Source of the DNA: an uncultured Angelakisella sp.
GTDB taxonomy: Bacteria > Bacillota > Clostridia > Oscillospirales > Ruminococcaceae
Direction: 5' to 3'
Length of the DNA stretch: 7,778 nucleotides
NCBI GenBank assembly: GCA_947564495.1
Contig: CANOCD010000047.1
Span: 1-7,778, forward strand
Positions within the stretch are counted from its first letter, which is position 1, and every line of letters begins with the position of its first letter. The position numbers were made by a program, and so were the translations under genes. The notes under the pieces are model-generated. The model made no database searches. It was not told the DNA's origin and saw nothing but the letters and a program-made list of their open reading frames with translations. Positions 5,679 to 7,778 of this stretch are shown here, one piece after another.

Positions 5679-7013
5679 TTACAGAAGCTGGAACAGGCCG
5701 GCGGCCTCCTCCTGGGTGAGGGCGTAGCCCTCCTCCCCCCGGCTGCCGGGAAGGCTGGCGTGGTATTCAAAGCTGCCCCGCCGGGCCAGCAGGAAATACT
5801 GGTCCGGGTCGAACTGCCGGGGCGGGGACTGGAGGTCCACCACCTGGAGCCGCAGCAGCTCCCGGCTCCGGTCCCCGATGTCCCCGTTGGTGTAGAGGAA
5901 GAAGGTGATCTCCCCGCTCCCCGCCCGGCGGCTGGCGGTGACCTGCTCTCCCCCCGCCAGCCATTGGTCGGGGAGGATGAGCCGGAATCCCGCCGCCGGG
6001 TCCACATAGGCCCGGAGGACGGTGGTGAAGCCCCCGTTCACCAGATTCACATAGCTGGTGAAGGCAAGGCGGCTGTCCACGTCCAGACGGTCGTATCCCG
6101 GGGGGGTCCACTGGGTGGGGATGTCGATGACCCCGTCCCCGGTGACGTCCTGGCAGTAGACGGCGGCCTCCCCGCCGGGGCGGGTGGTGCCGTGAAAGAG
6201 GGCCCCGTCCCCCTCGTTGAGGGGGAGGACCAGCTGCCCGTCCTCCACATAGGCCAGGATGGTGCAGAGGTTCCCCCGGCTGGTCACCCCGTCCAGGGCC
6301 AGGCCGTAGACCCCCGGGGCGATGTACCCGGAGAGGGGAGCCTGGAAGGAGACCACCTCCCGTCCCAGGGAGATGGAATCCAGGGTGTCCAGCAGCCCGT
6401 CCCGCTCCCCCAGGTAGAGGAGGGAGGCGCTGCCCCCGTCCTCGGCGGAGACGAGGAGCAGCTCGCTTTTGCCGTCCCCGTTGTAATCCCCGATGGCCAG
6501 CTGGGTGTAATCCTCGCTGCCCAGCATGGAAAAATCCCGGTCCTCGTACCGGTAGGCGGCCACGATCTTCTGGCCCCCCTCCGGCTTCCAGCCGATGACG
6601 ATCTCCTCGGAGCCCCCCTCCATCAGTGTCTCGAAGCGGAGAAAATCCACGTCGGGGCTGAGGCCGGGGTAGGTGCGCTCCACCCGCCACTGGCCGTCGG
6701 CGGTCAGGTCCATGATGGTGATCTGGGCGTTGCCCCCGCCCTGGTAGGCGTGGAGGACCACCGCCTCCTCAGCCCCGTCCCCGTCCATGTCGTGGAAGGT
6801 GAAGGCGGAGCGGTAGCGGCCGCTCTGGGGGTATTTCAGCTTGACCTCCTGGCCCAGCTGCTCCCGCAGGGCCTGGTGTATCTCATACTGCTGGTCCGAC
6901 AGCCGGGGGGCGTCCAGCAGCCCCTCCACGTCGGCGGGCAGAGGGGAGGCGCACCCGGACAGGACCGCCGCCAGGCAGGCCCCGGCGGCCAAAAACCGTT
7001 TCAGCTCCTTCAT
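5679..7013 (-). CDS. Lipoprotein with Asp-rich FG-GAP/VCBS-like motifs (444 aa)
   Basis: A predicted cell-surface lipoprotein of unknown function. Seen: a signal peptide with basic start (MKELKRF), a hydrophobic core (8-18) and the canonical lipobox LSGC with the lipid-accepting Cys21. The mature part carries three Asp-rich loops, DMDGDGAEE (75-83), DYNGDGKSE (176-184) and DVTGDGVID (289-297). These resemble calcium-binding loops of FG-GAP/VCBS beta-propeller repeats or EF-hand-like dockerin loops. The C-terminal third (from about 310) has no recognisable motif; it runs YVNLVNGGFTTVLRAY, later FRLILPDQW, and ends in a soluble tail. The ATG at 7013 follows AAAGGAGGG. It lies 26 bp upstream of the regulator gene and 28 bp downstream of the methyltransferase gene. 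Position in front of a two-component pair suggests an accessory or ligand-sensing partner of the kinase, or simply a co-regulated envelope protein (inference). Confidence 0.9.
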   Translation of the reverse strand: MKELKRFLAAGACLAAVLSGCASPLPADVEGLLDAPRLSDQQYEIHQALREQLGQEVKLKYPQSGRYRSAFTFHDMDGDGAEEAVVLHAYQGGGNAQITIMDLTADGQWRVERTYPGLSPDVDFLRFETLMEGGSEEIVIGWKPEGGQKIVAAYRYEDRDFSMLGSEDYTQLAIGDYNGDGKSELLLVSAEDGGSASLLYLGERDGLLDTLDSISLGREVVSFQAPLSGYIAPGVYGLALDGVTSRGNLCTILAYVEDGQLVLPLNEGDGALFHGTTRPGGEAAVYCQDVTGDGVIDIPTQWTPPGYDRLDVDSRLAFTSYVNLVNGGFTTVLRAYVDPAAGFRLILPDQWLAGGEQVTASRRAGSGEITFFLYTNGDIGDRSRELLRLQVVDLQSPPRQFDPDQYFLLARRGSFEYHASLPGSRGEEGYALTQEEAAGLFQLL

Positions 7014-7041
7014 GGGGGCGCCCTCCTTTCTATCTATAGTG

Positions 7042-7778
7042 TCAATCCTTCTTAGCTAGGATCAGATACCGGTGGACCGTCCCCTGGACAAAGCCCTTCT
7101 CCTGAATTTCTTCCTCCATGTCCAAAAGCCGGGGGAAGCACCTCTCCACCGAAAAATCGGAGAACTCCCAGGGGAGGACCCGGGCGAACCAGACGAAGGC
7201 CCCGGTGTCGTAAAAGCGGACAGGCCGGTAGGCCTCCTCCCCCCGGAGGATGGTAAACCCGGCCTCTCGGAAGGCCCGGCTCTGCTCCGCCAGGTAGAGG
7301 TGGGGGTAAGGCTTTGGTGTGCCGGGGAGGACCCGCTCCACCAGGTCCCGGTCGTTGTCCCCGCCCACCTGCTGGGTGAGGAAAAGCCCCCCGGGCTTCA
7401 AAACCCGGAACAACTCCCTGGGGTCGAAGCTGCCGTGGCGGTTGAGGACAAGGTCGAAGGTCCCGTCGGGCCAGGGGATGGCCGAGGGGTCGCCGCACGC
7501 TCGGAAGTCGATGCCCAGGGGCAGGAGGGTCTCCCGGCAGAGCTCCACGTTGGGGGGATAGCCCTCGGTGGCGGCGGTCCTGGTATAAGGATGCCCCAGG
7601 GAGAGGAGAAACTCCCCGCCCCCGGTGTCGTAGTCCAGGACCAGGGCGTCCTCCCGGAGGGCTTGCCGCACCAGGGTCCGGTAGTCCCAGGGCAGGTCCC
7701 CTTCCTCCTCGTACCGCCCCCGGAGGTGGGAGAAATCCCAGCCGTGGATATGGGCCAGCCGTTCCTCCTCCAGCCAGA
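7042..7778 (-). CDS. Class I SAM-dependent methyltransferase, 5' end beyond window (244 residues visible)
   Basis: A Rossmann-fold methyltransferase whose substrate is not identifiable. The frame is open to the right edge. It begins WLEEERLAHIHGWDFSHL and continues through PWDYRTLVRQAL, so a start at the internal GTG (7671) would remove conserved sequence; the true start lies beyond 7778. Seen: SAM motif I LVLDYDTGGGEFLLSLG (GxGGE-like glycines), acidic TEGYPPN, a motif II/III region FDLVLNRHGSFDPRELFRVLKPGG, LFLTQQVGGDN, and a C-terminal YLILAKKD, as in family members with an all-beta end. Only the first few residues are probably missing, because the WDFSHL block lies near the N-terminus in related proteins as I recall them. 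The stop codon lies 28 bp from the lipoprotein start, so cotranscription is possible but unproven. Confidence 0.88.
   Translation of the reverse strand, partial: WLEEERLAHIHGWDFSHLRGRYEEEGDLPWDYRTLVRQALREDALVLDYDTGGGEFLLSLGHPYTRTAATEGYPPNVELCRETLLPLGIDFRACGDPSAIPWPDGTFDLVLNRHGSFDPRELFRVLKPGGLFLTQQVGGDNDRDLVERVLPGTPKPYPHLYLAEQSRAFREAGFTILRGEEAYRPVRFYDTGAFVWFARVLPWEFSDFSVERCFPRLLDMEEEIQEKGFVQGTVHRYLILAKKD

Noticed and set aside
3436..5727. A 763-codon open frame on the plus strand opposite the kinase and response regulator.
   Set aside because: It is antisense to two genes with intact catalytic motifs. Its translation is a low-complexity His/Val/Gly/Pro-rich sequence with no domain, as expected when GC-rich codon use leaves few stop codons on the other strand.
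7033..7045. TTGACA followed by TATAGA upstream of the lipoprotein gene, resembling promoter boxes.
   Set aside because: The two hexamers are separated by a single base, not 16-18 bp. No suitable -10 lies downstream of TTGACA and no good -35 lies upstream of TATAGA.
5760..7055. A 431-codon plus-strand open frame opposite the lipoprotein gene.
   Set aside because: Same composition artefact; no ribosome binding site and no recognisable protein features, while the minus strand encodes a signal peptide, lipobox and metal-binding motifs.
1..7778. CRISPR arrays, transposases, insertion sequence ends, tRNA or rRNA genes.
   Set aside because: No repeat-spacer pattern, no transposase-like protein and no recognisable tRNA or rRNA segment was seen when reading both strands.

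Overview
The window is about 7.8 kb of GC-rich DNA. Its dense, mostly minus-strand genes have Firmicutes-type ribosome binding sites (AAAGGAGG and variants). The gene families (PcrA, a YqhQ/DUF1385 protein, PrmC, an OmpR-type two-component pair) and their sequence style suggest a high-GC clostridial gut bacterium of the Oscillospiraceae type (Flavonifractor / Lawsonibacter / Intestinimonas-like). That placement is inferred from protein style and composition, not from a database search.

Right part (7778 down to 1666, all minus strand): a tightly packed run of six genes reading leftwards. In order they are a SAM-dependent methyltransferase (its 5' end lies outside the window), a 444-residue lipoprotein with three Asp-rich DxDGDG-type motifs, an OmpR/PhoB-type response regulator, a membrane histidine kinase, a YqhQ-like DUF1385 membrane protein, and prmC (release-factor glutamine methyltransferase). 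Gaps are 28, 26 and 39 bp, followed by overlaps of 4 bp (kinase/yqhQ, TTGA) and 11 bp (yqhQ/prmC). The last five look like one transcription unit, and the methyltransferase may belong to it too. No convincing promoter is visible between these genes, so the main promoter probably lies beyond the right edge or inside the methyltransferase gene.

Middle part (832 to 1665): a small XRE-type helix-turn-helix regulator on the plus strand and a 150-residue exported protein of unknown function on the minus strand are divergently transcribed from a short AT-rich control region. That region holds two related 21-bp palindromic sites, each covering the -35 box of one of two overlapping opposed promoters. 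This is the most interesting structure in the window: it has the layout of a compact genetic switch, with the HTH protein as the obvious candidate binder. The HTH gene stops at 1665 and the convergent prmC stops at 1666, with no base between them.

Left part (1 to 831): an intrinsic terminator for the exported-protein gene, an extended -10 promoter, and the first 228 codons of a pcrA/uvrD-type DNA helicase gene that runs off the left edge. No stretch longer than 300 bases lacks a gene. The very long plus-strand open frames opposite the kinase, regulator and lipoprotein are composition artefacts.
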